From CAWFMO01 sp963817065 (GTDB taxonomy: Bacteria; Actinomycetota; Thermoleophilia; Solirubrobacterales; 70-9): 64,000 nucleotides of DNA. The stretch spans positions 1,302,001 to 1,366,000 of the forward strand of contig CAWFMO010000001.1 in NCBI GenBank assembly GCA_963817065.1. The letters run 5' to 3'. A model generated the notes under the pieces. The model searched no databases, was not told the DNA's origin, and saw only the letters and a list, made by a program, of their open reading frames with translations. Shown piece after piece: positions 8,792 to 16,637 of this stretch (position 1 is the stretch's first letter; each line of letters opens with the position of its first letter). Made by a program: the position numbers and the translations under genes.

Positions 8792-8814
8792 ATGAGACCC
8801 CACCGGGTCCTCAT
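8792..8814. promoter_or_regulatory. Inverted repeat upstream of the FAD oxidoreductase gene
   Basis: ATGAGACCC and GGGTCCTCAT face each other across CACC, a near-perfect inverted repeat with one bulged base. It lies between a CATAGACT -10-like element (about 8774-8781) and the start at 8848, where a repressor could bind. A simple mRNA hairpin is the alternative. Confidence 0.35.
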
Positions 8815-8847
8815 TTACTGACCTTTGTGTCGAATGGAGATTGCGAA

Positions 8848-10197
8848 ATGAGCGACTTCAACGAGCTGTCCATGGAGGGACGCCTCGCGACTCCCGCCGA
8901 TCCGGACTGGGATGAGGCCCGCGCCGCGTGGAACCTCGCGGCCGACCAGCGCCCCGAGGCCGTCGCGCTGGTCGCGGGCGCCGAGGATGTGGCGAGCGTC
9001 GTCCGCTTCGCGGCCGCGAACGACCTGCGCGTGACCGCTCAGAGCACCGGCCACGGGGCGACCTCGCACGGCCCGATGGAGGGGGTGATCCTGATCAAGA
9101 CCGGGAGCATGCGAGCGGTCGAGGTCGATCCCGAGCGCAAGACCGCTCGGGTCGAGGCGGGGGCCCAGGCGCGCGACCTCGCCGCGGCAGCCGGCGAGCA
9201 CGGGCTCTGCTTCCTCCCCGGCTCGGCGACGACGACCGGCGTCGCGGGCTACACGCTCGGCGGTGGGCTCGGCTGGCTCGGCCGCGCCCACGGATTCGCC
9301 TGCAACAGCGTCGCGGCGATCGAGCTCGTCACCGCAGACGGCGAGGCCAAGAAGGTCGACGGATCTAGCGACGACGACCTCTTCTGGGCGCTGCGCGGCG
9401 GGGGCGGCGGCTTCGCGGTCGTCACCGCCCTGCACCTCGAGCTGTTGCCGATCGCCGAGGTCTACGCCGGCGCGATCCTCTACCCGGGCGAGCTCGGGGC
9501 CGAGGCAATCCGGTCCTACCGCGACTGGGCGGCCGGGCTCGGCGACGAGGCGACGACGATGGTCCGCTTCCTGCACCCGCCGGACTTTCCCCACGTCCCG
9601 GAGCCGATCCGCGACCGCCACCTGCTGATGATCGGCGCCACCGTGATCGGTGACCGCGAGGCGGGGGAGCGGACGATCGCCCCGATGCGGGAGCTCGGCG
9701 AGCCGATCATCGACACCTTCGACCAGATCCCGGCGAGCGCGCTCGGCGCGATCGCGATGGACCCCGAAGATCCGATCCCGGGCGCCGGTCACCACGCCCT
9801 CGTCGCCGACCTCCCCGACGAGGCGATCGACGCGTTCGTCTCGGTCGCCGGCGTCGACGCGAAGTCGCCGCTGATCGCCGCGATCCTGCGCCAGCTCGGC
9901 GGCGCGTTCGGGCGCGAGCCGGAAAACGCCGGTGCGCTCGCGAGGCTCGACGCCGGATGGTCGCTGTTCGGGGTCGGGCCGGCGCCGATGCCCGAGGTCG
10001 CCGAGGCGGTCAACGCTCATCTCGACCGCCTGATCGAGGCGCTGCAGCCCTGGGAGACCGACGGCAGCTACCTCAACTTCGACGACCGGCCCGCGGGCCT
10101 CGACGAGATCTTCGACGCCGAGACCTACTCCCGCCTCGCCGAAGTCAAGCGCCGCTGGGACCCGGACGATCTGATCCGCGCCAACCACGCGGTCTAA
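8848..10197 (+). CDS. FAD-binding oxidoreductase (berberine-bridge enzyme type)
   Basis: About 449 residues, with an FAD_binding_4 (PCMH) domain to about residue 190 and a C-terminal BBE segment ending RWDPDDLIRANHAV. The STGHGATSH motif supplies the histidine used for 8-alpha-histidyl FAD linkage in this family. The second, cysteinyl, attachment motif is absent (GVAGYTLGGGLGWLGR), so mono-covalent flavin is expected. The substrate is unknown; relatives oxidise sugars, alkaloids or polyphenols. ATG at 8848 is preferred over GTG at 8827 because GGAGA sits 8 nt upstream. ffh follows 12 nt later, but the functions are unrelated. Confidence 0.85.
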   Translation: MSDFNELSMEGRLATPADPDWDEARAAWNLAADQRPEAVALVAGAEDVASVVRFAAANDLRVTAQSTGHGATSHGPMEGVILIKTGSMRAVEVDPERKTARVEAGAQARDLAAAAGEHGLCFLPGSATTTGVAGYTLGGGLGWLGRAHGFACNSVAAIELVTADGEAKKVDGSSDDDLFWALRGGGGGFAVVTALHLELLPIAEVYAGAILYPGELGAEAIRSYRDWAAGLGDEATTMVRFLHPPDFPHVPEPIRDRHLLMIGATVIGDREAGERTIAPMRELGEPIIDTFDQIPASALGAIAMDPEDPIPGAGHHALVADLPDEAIDAFVSVAGVDAKSPLIAAILRQLGGAFGREPENAGALARLDAGWSLFGVGPAPMPEVAEAVNAHLDRLIEALQPWETDGSYLNFDDRPAGLDEIFDAETYSRLAEVKRRWDPDDLIRANHAV

Positions 10198-10209
10198 GCT
10201 CCTCGGACA

Positions 10210-11544
10210 ATGCTCGACCAGCTCTCAGAGCGCCTCCAGGGCGTGCTCTCCGACGTCCGCTCGCGCGGCAAGCTGAGCGAGGCGGACATCGACAAGACGC
10301 TGCGCGAGATCCGCCTCGCGCTGCTCGAGGCCGACGTCAACTTCAAGGTCGTCAAGGAGTTCACCTCTGGCCTTCGCGAGAAGCTCGAGGGCGCGGAGAT
10401 CACGCAAGCGCTGAATCCCGGCCAGGAGGTCGTCAAGGCGACCAACGAGCAGCTGACCGAGCTGATGGGCGGCGCCGGGGGGCGCGAGCTCGCCTTCGCC
10501 TCCTCGGGGCCGACCGTGATCCTGATCGCCGGGCTCCAGGGCTCGGGCAAGACGACCGCGACCGCGAAGCTCGGCAAGCAGCTCGCCGCCGACGGCCGCA
10601 ACGTCGCGCTCGCGGCCTGCGATCTGCAACGGCCCGCCGCGATCGACCAGCTCGAGGCGCTCGGCGAGCGCGCCGGGGTCGAGGTCTACCGCCAGAAGGA
10701 CGCGACCGACGCGGTCGAGGTCGCCAAGTGGGCGCTCGACCGCGCCCGCGACGAGGGCCGCGACGCGCTGATCGTCGACACCGCCGGACGCCTGCACGTC
10801 GACGAGGAGCTGATGGACGAGCTCGCGCAGGTCCGCAAGGCGGTCAAGCCCCACAACGTGCTGCTCGTCGTCGACGCGATGACCGGCCAGGACGCCGTCA
10901 ACGTCGCCGAGTCGTTCGCCGAGACCGCCGAGTTCGACGGCGTCGTGATCACGAAGCTCGACGGCGACGCGCGCGGCGGGGCCGCGCTCTCGGTCCGCGC
11001 CGTGACCGGCAAGCCGATCCTCTACGCCTCGACCGGCGAGAAGCTCGAGGAGCTCGAGCGCTTCCATCCCGACCGGATGGCCGGCCGGATCCTCGGGATG
11101 GGCGACGTGATGAGCCTGATCGAGAAGACCGAGGGCCAGTTCAACGCGGACGAGGCCGCCGACCTCGAGCAGAAGATCCGCAAGCAGACCTTCACGCTCG
11201 AGGACTTCCTCGCCCAGATGAAGCAGGTCCGGGGCATGGGGCCGATCGGGAACCTGATGAAGATGATCCCCGGGATGGGCGGGGCGATGAAGCAGATGGG
11301 GGACGTCGACGAGCGCGAGCTCGACCGCCTCGAGGCGATCATCCTCTCGATGACGCCCGCCGAGCGCGCCGACCCGAGCACGATCAAGGGCTCGCAGCGC
11401 AAGCGGATCGCCGCAGGCTCGGGGACCACGGTCCAGGCCGTGAGCCAGCTCGTCAAGCAGTTCGGGCAGATGCGCAAGCTGATGAAGCAGATGTCGGAGG
11501 GCAAGATGCCCAACCCCCAACAGTTGATGAAGGGGATGAGGTAG
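10210..11544 (+). CDS. ffh: Signal recognition particle protein Ffh
   Basis: A 444-residue SRP54 homologue that binds signal peptides and 4.5S RNA. The N domain (1-90) precedes the G domain with P-loop GLQGSGKTT near 107-115, DTAGRLHVDEEL, TKLDGDARGG and the STGEKLEELERFHPDR closing motif. The methionine-rich M domain (about 300-444) contains GMGPIGNLMKMIPGM and the RNA-binding helix with GSQRKRIAAGSGT. Length and motifs are standard. It pairs functionally with FtsY at 5983 and signal peptidase at 13920. Confidence 0.97.
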   Translation: MLDQLSERLQGVLSDVRSRGKLSEADIDKTLREIRLALLEADVNFKVVKEFTSGLREKLEGAEITQALNPGQEVVKATNEQLTELMGGAGGRELAFASSGPTVILIAGLQGSGKTTATAKLGKQLAADGRNVALAACDLQRPAAIDQLEALGERAGVEVYRQKDATDAVEVAKWALDRARDEGRDALIVDTAGRLHVDEELMDELAQVRKAVKPHNVLLVVDAMTGQDAVNVAESFAETAEFDGVVITKLDGDARGGAALSVRAVTGKPILYASTGEKLEELERFHPDRMAGRILGMGDVMSLIEKTEGQFNADEAADLEQKIRKQTFTLEDFLAQMKQVRGMGPIGNLMKMIPGMGGAMKQMGDVDERELDRLEAIILSMTPAERADPSTIKGSQRKRIAAGSGTTVQAVSQLVKQFGQMRKLMKQMSEGKMPNPQQLMKGMR

Positions 11545-11580
11545 GCGGTTTGAGGGCCTCCGTGGTGGGAACATGACGTC

Positions 11581-12024
11581 ATGAGCGATGAAGCCGATGA
11601 GATCCGCAGAACGCTGGGCGACGGGCCCGAGGGACCGGACCGGGTCGCGGACACGGACGAGCTGATGGCGCAAGAGCGCAAGGAGCTCAAGGAGGACCGG
11701 CTCGAGGAAGAGGGCCTCGAGGATCTCGAAAGCCGCGAGGACTTCGCCAAGCACGAGGAAGATGAGGCCGCCTCCGAGGCCCGCGACATCGGCGGCCACA
11801 CCTCCGAGGAGCGCATGGACCCGGCCGAGCGCGCCTCCGCCGAGGCCGGCGGCGGCGTGGCCGAGGGCTTCGAGCAATCCGAGGAGCAGCTTCGCGACGA
11901 GGCCGAGAACTTCGACAGCGGCCACAACCCGGCGGCCAACCCCTCCGTGGAGGAAGGATCGGGCGCCGATCCCGACACCTACGGCGAGGCCGACCACGAG
12001 CGCTCTTCCGAAGACTCCGAGTAG
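11581..12024 (+). CDS. Acidic hypothetical protein
   Basis: A 147-residue, strongly acidic, low-complexity protein dominated by Glu, Asp and Ala. It has no hydrophobic segment and is probably largely disordered. A patch reading GGGVAEGFEQSEEQL resembles a short motif in small actinobacterial proteins of unknown function. The ATG lies inside a TGACGTCA palindrome (11574-11581) and no strong Shine-Dalgarno precedes it. It is transcribed with ffh upstream and rpsP downstream, but no shared role is evident. Confidence 0.6.
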   Translation: MSDEADEIRRTLGDGPEGPDRVADTDELMAQERKELKEDRLEEEGLEDLESREDFAKHEEDEAASEARDIGGHTSEERMDPAERASAEAGGGVAEGFEQSEEQLRDEAENFDSGHNPAANPSVEEGSGADPDTYGEADHERSSEDSE

Positions 12025-12042
12025 CTAACCTGCGCGGCCCGC

Positions 12043-12294
12043 ATGGTTCGCATACGCCTAAGACGAGTGGGTTCGAACAAGAACCCGATTTGGCGCATCG
12101 TCGTCGCCGATCGCCGTTCGCCCCGCGACGGGCGTTCGATCGAGACGATCGGCCACTACAACCCCCAGCTCGAGCCCTCGGTGATCGACTTCGACGAGGA
12201 TCGCGCGCGCCACTGGCTCGACAAGGGCGCCCTGCCCACGCCCACGGTCGCGAAGCTGCTGCGGACCAAGGGCATCGACGCCGCGGGCTCCTAG
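12043..12294 (+). CDS. rpsP: 30S ribosomal protein S16
   Basis: An 83-residue S16 with the family start MVRIRLRRVGSNKNPIWRIV and the GHYNPQ motif. It is a 16S rRNA assembly protein. A TAACCT box at 12026-12031 lies 11 nt before the ATG and no Shine-Dalgarno is present, so it appears to head the rpsP-khpA-trmD unit. khpA follows after 11 nt. Confidence 0.96.
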   Translation: MVRIRLRRVGSNKNPIWRIVVADRRSPRDGRSIETIGHYNPQLEPSVIDFDEDRARHWLDKGALPTPTVAKLLRTKGIDAAGS

Positions 12295-12305
12295 CCCTCC
12301 GGATC

Positions 12306-12539
12306 GTGAAGGAGCTGCTCGAGTACCTCGCCCGGGCCCTGGTCGAGGACCCCGACGCGGTCGAGGTCACCGAGCACGAGGAGGGGGAGGGAGAGCTCGT
12401 GCTCGAGCTCGTCGTCGCCGAGGAGGACATGGGCCGCGTGATCGGCCGCGGAGGCCGGATCGCCAACGCCCTGCGCTCGGTGATGAAGGCCGCCGCGACC
12501 CACGAGCGCAAGCGGGTCATGGTCGAGATTCTCGACTGA
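12306..12539 (+). CDS. khpA: KH-domain RNA-binding protein KhpA
   Basis: A 77-residue single KH domain protein with the GXXG loop in VIGRGGRIANALR. KhpA (YlqC) partners with KhpB/Jag and binds structured RNA; it normally lies between rpsP and rimM. The start is GTG at 12306 (VKELLEYLARALV), giving the usual family length. No Shine-Dalgarno is obvious. trmD begins 2 nt after the stop, so rimM is missing from its usual place. Confidence 0.92.
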   Translation: MKELLEYLARALVEDPDAVEVTEHEEGEGELVLELVVAEEDMGRVIGRGGRIANALRSVMKAAATHERKRVMVEILD

Positions 12540-12541
12540 CG

Positions 12542-13201
12542 TTGCGCCTGGACGTATTCACGCTGTTCCCCGAGCACTTCGAGTGGTTCGTCGGCCAGCG
12601 CCACGTCCGCAACGCGGTCGAAGCCGGCTCCGAGCTGCGGTTCCTGAACTACCGCGACACGACCCCGCACAGCGGCCGCAGCGTCGACGACACGCCCTAC
12701 GGCGGCGGCGCGGGGATGGTGATGAGGGTCGACGTCGTCGACCTCGCGCTCGATGCCGCCTACGGCGGGGATCGCTCGGGTCGCCGGATCGTCGCCCTCG
12801 CCCCCGGCGGCCGCCGGCTCGACGACCCGCTGGCGAGCGAGCTCGCCGGCGAGGAGGAGCTGACGCTGCTCTGCGGGCGCTACGAGGGCTTCGACGAGCG
12901 CGTCCACGAGCACCTCGCCACCGACGTCGTCTCGATCGGGCCCTACGTGCTCTCGGGCGGCGAGCTCGCGGCGATGGTGCTCGCCGACTCCGTGCTCCGC
13001 AAGCTGCCCGGCGCGCTGGGGGACCCCGAGAGCGCGGTCGAGGAGTCGTTCAGCGAGGCGCTCGACGGCGCGCCCGAGTACCCGCACTACACGCGCCCGC
13101 CCTCCTACAGGGGCTGGGACGTCCCCGAGATCCTGCTCTCGGGTGATCACGCAAAGGTCCGCGAATGGCGACTCGCGCGCAGCCGCGAGCGCGGCGGCTA
13201 G
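12542..13201 (+). CDS. trmD: tRNA (guanine-37-N1)-methyltransferase TrmD
   Basis: A 219-residue SPOUT methyltransferase that makes m1G37 to prevent frameshifting. The start is TTG at 12542 (MRLDVFTLFPEHF). Diagnostic motifs are VDDTPYGGGAGMVM, the knot segment LLCGRYEGFDERV, SIGPYVLSGGELAA, and EYPHYTRPPSYRGWDVPEILLSGDH with the catalytic Asp. Length is slightly short of E. coli (255) owing to a compact C-terminal domain. The 2-nt spacing to khpA indicates a single operon. Confidence 0.96.
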   Translation: MRLDVFTLFPEHFEWFVGQRHVRNAVEAGSELRFLNYRDTTPHSGRSVDDTPYGGGAGMVMRVDVVDLALDAAYGGDRSGRRIVALAPGGRRLDDPLASELAGEEELTLLCGRYEGFDERVHEHLATDVVSIGPYVLSGGELAAMVLADSVLRKLPGALGDPESAVEESFSEALDGAPEYPHYTRPPSYRGWDVPEILLSGDHAKVREWRLARSRERGG

Positions 13202-13208
13202 TCTCCGC

Positions 13209-13299
13209 TACCATTCGCGCCCCGGCCGCCGGCAGGAACGCCCGGGCGACTTTCCTCTCTTCTCTAACCAACACTTGAACCTACACACGCGCACTGACC
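13209..13299 (+). promoter_or_regulatory. Probable promoter and pyrimidine-rich leader of rplS
   Basis: A TACCAT -10-like box at 13209-13214 would give a leader of about 80 nt. The leader is almost free of purine tracts, has no Shine-Dalgarno, and contains a pyrimidine run (CCTCTCTTCTCTAACC at 13254-13269) that shares CCTCTCTT with the infC leader at 46460. Regulation of L19 synthesis is possible but unproven. Confidence 0.4.
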
Positions 13300-13923
13300 A
13301 TGACCACTGTCATCGACGGCATCGAGCAGCGCGCAATCCGCAAGCGCCCGCGGTTCTCCGCGGGTGATCGCGTAAAGGTCCACTTCCAGGTCACCGAGGG
13401 GACGCGCTCGCGGACCCAGGTCTTCGAGGGCATCGTGATCAAGCGCCAGGGCTCGGGCGCGCGCGAGACGTTCACCGTCCGCAAGCACTCGTTCGGGGTC
13501 GGGGTCGAGCGGACGTTCCCGCTCCACTCGCCGAAGATCGAGGAGCTCGAGATCGCCGCCCGCGGCGACGTCAACCGGGCCAAGCTCTACTACCTGCGCG
13601 AGAAGGTCGGCAAGAGCTCGCGGGTCGCCGAGCGCCGCTGGGGGATCGAGGACGAGCTCGTGCTCGCCGACGAGGGCGCCGAGGCGCTCGACTCCGAGGG
13701 CGTCGCGCAGAGTGAGATCGACGCGGAGGTCACCGAGCCGGAGGCCGAAGGGGCCGCCGAGGGCGAGACCGAGGGCGCCGAGGCCGAGGCCGAGGGCGAG
13801 GCGCAGCAGGCAGAGACTTCAGAGGGCGATCAGCAGGGCGGCGATGACGCCGCATCGGGGGAGGAACCCGAGGCCGAGGCACCCGCCGCGGCCGAGGGTG
13901 AATCCGAGAAGGAACCAAGCTGA
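13300..13923 (+). CDS. rplS: 50S ribosomal protein L19 with long acidic tail
   Basis: The first 118 residues are a normal L19 (RFSAGDRVKVHFQV, GIVIKRQGSGARETFTVRK, GVGVERTFPLHSP, KLYYLREKVGKSSRVAERR). They are followed by about 89 residues made almost only of Glu, Ala, Gly, Ser, Gln and Asp. L19 sits near bridge B8 at the subunit interface. The tail is in frame to a stop that overlaps the lepB start (CTGA), so it is not an obvious artefact. The ATG at 13300 has no Shine-Dalgarno. Confidence 0.95.
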   Translation: MTTVIDGIEQRAIRKRPRFSAGDRVKVHFQVTEGTRSRTQVFEGIVIKRQGSGARETFTVRKHSFGVGVERTFPLHSPKIEELEIAARGDVNRAKLYYLREKVGKSSRVAERRWGIEDELVLADEGAEALDSEGVAQSEIDAEVTEPEAEGAAEGETEGAEAEAEGEAQQAETSEGDQQGGDDAASGEEPEAEAPAAAEGESEKEPS

Positions 13924-14534
13924 AGGTCGGAAAGCCCGAGACCACCCAGGGCGCTCTCCTCGAGCTCGTCCTGATCGTCGCACTGGCGCTGGGTCTGGCG
14001 CTCGGCATCCAAGCCTTTCTGGTCAAGCCGTACCAGATCCCCTCCGAGTCGATGGAGCCGACGCTCGACGTCGGCCAGCGCGTGCTCGTCAACCGCTTCG
14101 GCTACCACCTCGGGGATCCCGAGATCGGCGACATCGTCGTCTTCAACCCCCCGGCGGGCGCGGAGATGGGCAACCAGTGCGGCGGCGCGCGCGCCAACGG
14201 CCAGGCCTGCCCGACGGCGACCGAGGAGAAGGCCGACGTCAACTTCATCAAGCGGATCGTCGCCGGGCCCGGCGACACGCTCGCGGTCCAGGACGGGCAT
14301 CCGGTCGTCAACGGCGAAGTCCAGGCCGACGAGGACTTCATCAAGCCCTGTCAGGCAGGCGGAGAGTGCAATTTGCCGACTCCGATCACGATCCCGCCCG
14401 ATCATTACTTCATGATGGGCGACAACCGTGGGGCAAGCGACGACAGCCGCTTCTGGGGACCCGTCCCCCGAGACTGGATCATCGGACAGGCCTTCGCCAC
14501 CTACTGGCCACCCAAGCGAATCGGCGTCTTCTAG
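13920..14534 (+). CDS. lepB: Type I signal peptidase
   Basis: A 204-residue membrane protease that removes signal peptides at the outer membrane face. One transmembrane helix (LLELVLIVALALGLALGIQA) precedes the catalytic serine, Ser44 in PSESMEPTL. The general-base lysine is Lys111 in FIKRIVAGPGD, and the box E motif MMGDNRGASDDSRFWGPV is complete. After an in-frame stop at 13899 no ATG, GTG or TTG occurs before the essential helix and serine. CTG at 13920 overlaps the rplS stop as CTGA and has GAAGGA 7 nt upstream, so a CUG start is the best model. It is translationally coupled to rplS. Confidence 0.9.
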   Translation: MKVGKPETTQGALLELVLIVALALGLALGIQAFLVKPYQIPSESMEPTLDVGQRVLVNRFGYHLGDPEIGDIVVFNPPAGAEMGNQCGGARANGQACPTATEEKADVNFIKRIVAGPGDTLAVQDGHPVVNGEVQADEDFIKPCQAGGECNLPTPITIPPDHYFMMGDNRGASDDSRFWGPVPRDWIIGQAFATYWPPKRIGVF

Positions 14535-15219
14535 CCCCGAACCGACCCCCGGCGCCGCGAAGCCGCGCCGCCGCAAGCGCCCGACCGCGGCGAAGCTGTT
14601 CCGCTTCGACCGCTCGTTCGGCGCCCAGTACGTCGCCGGCGCCGACGAGGCCGGCCGCGGATCGCTCGCCGGGCCGCTGCTCGCCGCCGGGGTCCTGATC
14701 GACCTCGAGCGGATCGGGCTTCCCGAGCGCCGCGCGCTCGCCTGGCTCGACGACTCGAAGCAGAAGTCGATCGAGGAGCGCGAAAAGCTCTACCCGGCGG
14801 TGCTGCGCGCCGCCTGCTGCGTTTCGGTCGCGGTGCGCTCGGTGCGCGCGATCGACACCAAAGGCCTCCACGTCTCCAACCTCGCCGCGCTCGGCGACTG
14901 CCTGCGCGGGGTCGCGCGGCCCGGCGCGGTCTGCCTCACCGACGGCTTCAAGGTTCCCGGGCTCGAGCTCGAGCACGAGGCCGTGATCGACGGCGACGCG
15001 CGCAGCGCCGCGATCGCCGCAGCCTCGGTGATCGCCAAGGTCACCCGCGACCGCTACATGCGCCGCGTCGCCAAGCTCTACCCGGGCTGGAACTTCGAGG
15101 GCAACGTCGGCTACTCGACGCCCGAGCACCGCGACGCGATCCGCAAGCGAGGCATCTCGCCGCTGCACCGGGTGTCGTTCCAGTCGATCGCCTACACGCA
15201 GCTCGACCTCGGCGCCTGA
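14428..15219 (+). CDS. rnhB: Ribonuclease HII, start uncertain
   Basis: RNase HII removes RNA from RNA-DNA hybrids and single ribonucleotides. Catalytic motifs are GADEAGRGSLAGP, SVIAKVTRDRYM and the C-terminal GYSTPEHRDAIRKRGISPLHR. The only standard in-frame start before the catalytic core is GTG at 14428, which would overlap lepB by 107 nt and add a Ser/Pro-rich leader of about 56 residues. A CTG at 14596 would give the normal N-terminus (FRFDRSFGAQYVAGADEAGRG). The reported left end is therefore an outer limit. Gene order rplS-lepB-rnhB is standard. Confidence 0.85.
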   Translation: MGQATTAASGDPSPETGSSDRPSPPTGHPSESASSSPEPTPGAAKPRRRKRPTAAKLFRFDRSFGAQYVAGADEAGRGSLAGPLLAAGVLIDLERIGLPERRALAWLDDSKQKSIEEREKLYPAVLRAACCVSVAVRSVRAIDTKGLHVSNLAALGDCLRGVARPGAVCLTDGFKVPGLELEHEAVIDGDARSAAIAAASVIAKVTRDRYMRRVAKLYPGWNFEGNVGYSTPEHRDAIRKRGISPLHRVSFQSIAYTQLDLGA

Positions 15220-15225
15220 GGCCGG

Positions 15226-16605
15226 TCAGCCCTTACGCTTTTTCTTCTTGCACTTCTTCGCTGCGAGCTGACTCTTCTTACCGTTCTTCTTCTTGCACTT
15301 CTTGGTGACCGCGGGAGCTGCCGGTGTGGCGGCAGGCGGAGTGGCAACGGCGGGCAGGGTGGGCTGCTGGAGCTCGTAGGCGCCGATATCGCAGAGCGGG
15401 CCGGAAGGCCGCGGGAGGCCGCGCTGGTCCGTCGCCGAGCCGCACGCGGAGGCCGGGACCTTGTCGAGCGCGGCGCTTCCCGGGGCCGGCGCGCTGGTCA
15501 GCGAAAGGCCGCCGTTGTCGGCGAGCGGACCGAGCAGGGGGTCGGCGATCGTGAACGAAGCCGGGCAGCGCATTCCGTCGTCGTCGATCGGGAACGCGAT
15601 GTTGTTGCCACCGTCGACGAAACCGTTGACCTGGCAGTTCTCGACGTCGAATCCTCCGACCTGGCCGTTGTTGGCGAGGATCGAGTTTTGGAGCGTGACG
15701 GTCTGGGGGCCGGGGCTACGGCTGATTCCGGTGGTCTCGTTGTCGGCCAGAGTCGAGTTGATGATCGTCGCGCTTGCCAGCGAGTCCTCGAAGATCGCGG
15801 CGCCCGAAGTCGAGAGGTTCTCGGAGATCGTCGAGTTGATCACAGTCAGTGTGTTCCCGGAGCTGTGAATCCCGCCGCCGCGGCCTACGCCGCTCACGTT
15901 CCCACTTATCGTCGAGTTGATCACCGTCAGGTTCGCGTCACCCCCGACTTCGATCCCGCCGCCGCGGCCGTGGGCGCCAGAATCCGAGGGAGTCGCTCCG
16001 GATCCACCGAAGCCTGTCGCGTTCTGGGCGACCGTCGAGTCGACGAGCACGACGTCGCCGCCGGCGCTGAAGACGCCGCCGCCACCACCTCCGGCGCCTC
16101 CTGTGCCGGTATCGCCGACGCCGCCGTTGCCGGCCTTGCTGTCGCGGATCGAGACTCGGCGCAGCGTCAGCAGGTCGGCTTCGTTGAAGATCGCGCCGCC
16201 GCTCTCCCCGGGGGCGCCGTTGATTACACCGCCGGTGCCCTCGGGCACTTCGCCTCCGACCAACGACATGTCCTCGATCGTCACCGCGGCGGTCGCGCCG
16301 ACGTCGAAAATGCGGCTCATCCGGTTGCCGTTGATGGCGGTCGCAAACTTTCCCTGACCGCGGATCGTGACGTCGTCGTTGATCACGACGTCGTCGATCA
16401 GCAGGCTGGGAAAGACGCCCCGATCGATGACGATCGTGTCGCCGTCGTTGGCAGCGGCCGCCACGGTTCGGAGAGTGCCGTCGGCATTTAGGATGTCGAA
16501 CGACCTTGTGACGTGGAGCTCTTCGGCCGCGGCCGTTCCCGGAACCGCGAGCGCGACAAAGACGGCGAATGCCGACAACCTCAGTGTTCCCCTCGACCCC
16601 TGCAC
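15226..16605 (-). CDS. Secreted beta-helix repeat protein with Lys/Cys-rich tail
   Basis: A 459-residue exported protein. The start is GTG at 16605, set by a TATCCT box at 16618-16613 7 nt upstream. A signal peptide (LSAFAVFVALAVPGTAAA) is followed by repeated strands such as VTIEDMSLVGG and LTVINSTISGN, typical of right-handed parallel beta-helix proteins, and a choice-of-anchor-like segment ending in CDIGAYELQ. The last about 45 residues are a Pro/Ala/Thr linker and a tail with two KKCKKK clusters. The tail type recurs in two other secreted proteins in this window. No catalytic residues were identified; adhesion or polysaccharide binding is inference. Confidence 0.8.
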   Translation of the reverse strand: MQGSRGTLRLSAFAVFVALAVPGTAAAEELHVTRSFDILNADGTLRTVAAAANDGDTIVIDRGVFPSLLIDDVVINDDVTIRGQGKFATAINGNRMSRIFDVGATAAVTIEDMSLVGGEVPEGTGGVINGAPGESGGAIFNEADLLTLRRVSIRDSKAGNGGVGDTGTGGAGGGGGGVFSAGGDVVLVDSTVAQNATGFGGSGATPSDSGAHGRGGGIEVGGDANLTVINSTISGNVSGVGRGGGIHSSGNTLTVINSTISENLSTSGAAIFEDSLASATIINSTLADNETTGISRSPGPQTVTLQNSILANNGQVGGFDVENCQVNGFVDGGNNIAFPIDDDGMRCPASFTIADPLLGPLADNGGLSLTSAPAPGSAALDKVPASACGSATDQRGLPRPSGPLCDIGAYELQQPTLPAVATPPAATPAAPAVTKKCKKKNGKKSQLAAKKCKKKKRKG

Positions 16606-16637
16606 TCGCACAAGGATAGCGGGCCGGACCGGAAGCG

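Noticed and set aside
13654..13923. L19 tail as a frameshift artefact
   Set aside because: The tail stays in frame with uniform acidic composition and ends at a stop that overlaps the lepB start, as a real gene junction would.
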